The notes under the pieces: model-generated
Database searches by the model: none
The model's input: only the letters and a program-made list of their open reading frames with translations
Told to the model about the DNA's origin: nothing
Shown: piece by piece, positions 5,673 to 6,186 of the stretch
How the letters are laid out: each line of letters opens with the position of its first letter
How positions within the stretch are numbered: position 1 is the first letter of the stretch
Position numbers and translations under genes: made by a program
Assembly (NCBI GenBank): GCA_943326825.2
Contig: CALPUT020000162.1
Coordinates: forward strand, 1 to 6,186
Direction of reading: 5' to 3'
Origin: Chryseobacterium gleum
Lineage (GTDB): Bacteria; Bacteroidota; Bacteroidia; Flavobacteriales_D; Crocinitomicaceae
DNA length: 6,186 nucleotides

Positions 5673-6186
5673 AAAGCGCTTGTAATATATCTTCCCAAAT
5701 ATCTTCAATATGTTCTAAACCAATAGAAAGGCGAATTAACCCATCAGATATTCCAACATCTAAACGTTGTTCTGGCGTTAATTTTGAATGTGTTGTTGAT
5801 GCTGGATGAGTAGCAATGCTTCTCGTATCACCAAGGTTAGCTGTTAAAGAGAATAATTTTAATTTGTCTAAGAAATTTCTACCCGCTTCCAAACCGCCTT
5901 GGATTTCAAAAGAAACGATTCCGCCGCCCAATTTCATTTGTTTTTTAGCGATTTCAAATTGCGGGTGACTTTCTAATAATGGATATTTTACCCATTTTGC
6001 TTTGTCGTTACTTTCCAATCTTTTCGCAATTTCCAAGGCATTTTGAGAATGTTTCTCCATGCGTAAAGGTAAAGTTTCAATTGATTTTGAAAGAATCCAT
6101 GCATTAAAAGGACTCATTGCAGGTCCAGTGTGACGAGCAAAAGCTTCTACTTGTTTGATGATTTCGTTTGATCCAACGATTACTCC
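5671..6186 (-). CDS. metZ: O-succinylhomoserine sulfhydrylase-like PLP enzyme (C-terminal part; gene continues beyond the window)
   Basis: This is the C-terminal 171 residues of a Cys/Met-metabolism PLP-dependent enzyme. The frame stays open to the window edge: before the internal methionine at 6117 it reads GVIVGSNEIIKQVEAFARHT and then GPA, so the true start is outside. Family members are about 390 residues and the PLP-binding lysine lies in the missing part. Visible signatures are FARHTGPAMSPFNAWILSKSIETL, YPLLESHPQ, GGGIVSFEI, NLGDTRSIATHPASTTHS, and RLSIGLEHIEDIWEDILQAL. The second-last of these and the arginine of RLSIGLE line the cofactor and substrate carboxylate site in this family. 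The RHTGP...SPFNAW wording fits the MetZ branch, which makes homocysteine from an acylated homoserine and sulfide. Cystathionine gamma-synthase, gamma-lyase and MetY are close relatives and cannot be fully excluded from this half. It acts in the cytoplasm. Confidence 0.8.
   Translation of the reverse strand, partial: GVIVGSNEIIKQVEAFARHTGPAMSPFNAWILSKSIETLPLRMEKHSQNALEIAKRLESNDKAKWVKYPLLESHPQFEIAKKQMKLGGGIVSFEIQGGLEAGRNFLDKLKLFSLTANLGDTRSIATHPASTTHSKLTPEQRLDVGISDGLIRLSIGLEHIEDIWEDILQAL

Noticed and set aside
6115..6117. ATG as start of a separate 148-aa gene
   Set aside because: The frame is open through this ATG to the window edge and the upstream residues (GVIVGSNEIIKQVEAFARHT, then GPA) are conserved family sequence, so this methionine is internal to metZ.

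Overview
The window is AT-rich, and every coding region I can support lies on the minus strand. It looks like a chromosomal piece from a Bacteroidota bacterium, probably Flavobacteriales. The reasons are a signal-peptide style ending in ...YGQ, ...FGQ or ...FAQ, Bacteroidota-type outer-membrane proteins, a TAnnTTTG promoter element before dnaN, and weak or absent Shine-Dalgarno sequences. The genus cannot be fixed from this sequence.

Layout in transcription order (right to left). At the right edge is the C-terminal half of a PLP-dependent sulfhydrylase of methionine synthesis (metZ-like, 6186-5671). It ends in a strong, symmetric stem-loop terminator. A tight three-gene envelope operon follows: a small lipoprotein (5590-5129), a PorQ-like outer-membrane protein (5117-4284), and a large outer-membrane beta-barrel with a periplasmic helix-hairpin-helix domain (4297-2243). 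The gap between the first two is 11 bp, and the last two overlap by 14 bp. A 163-bp intergenic region then carries a recognisable Bacteroidota promoter and a pair of direct repeats. It leads into dnaN, the DNA polymerase sliding clamp (2079-961), which is the housekeeping anchor of the window.

The left kilobase has a different, accessory character. Directly after the dnaN stop codon lies a unit with a small exported protein of unknown function (767-342). It is bracketed by the inverted 9-mers GTTATGAGC and GTTATGCGC. On its downstream side is an imperfect, relatively GC-rich palindrome (190-280). The order boundary motif, orphan ORF, inverted motif, palindrome resembles an integron-type gene cassette with an attC-like site, although the motifs do not match the classical consensus and no integrase is visible. 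Beyond it are four perfect copies of a 7-bp tandem repeat, and then the end of an insertion sequence that leaves the window with the first 35 codons of an IS3-type OrfA transposase.

The conserved part (metZ, envelope operon, dnaN) looks ordinary. The stretch from about 1 to 950 looks like an accumulation point for mobile or cassette-like DNA next to a core gene. The two most interesting items are the cassette-like unit and the helix-hairpin-helix outer-membrane barrel operon.
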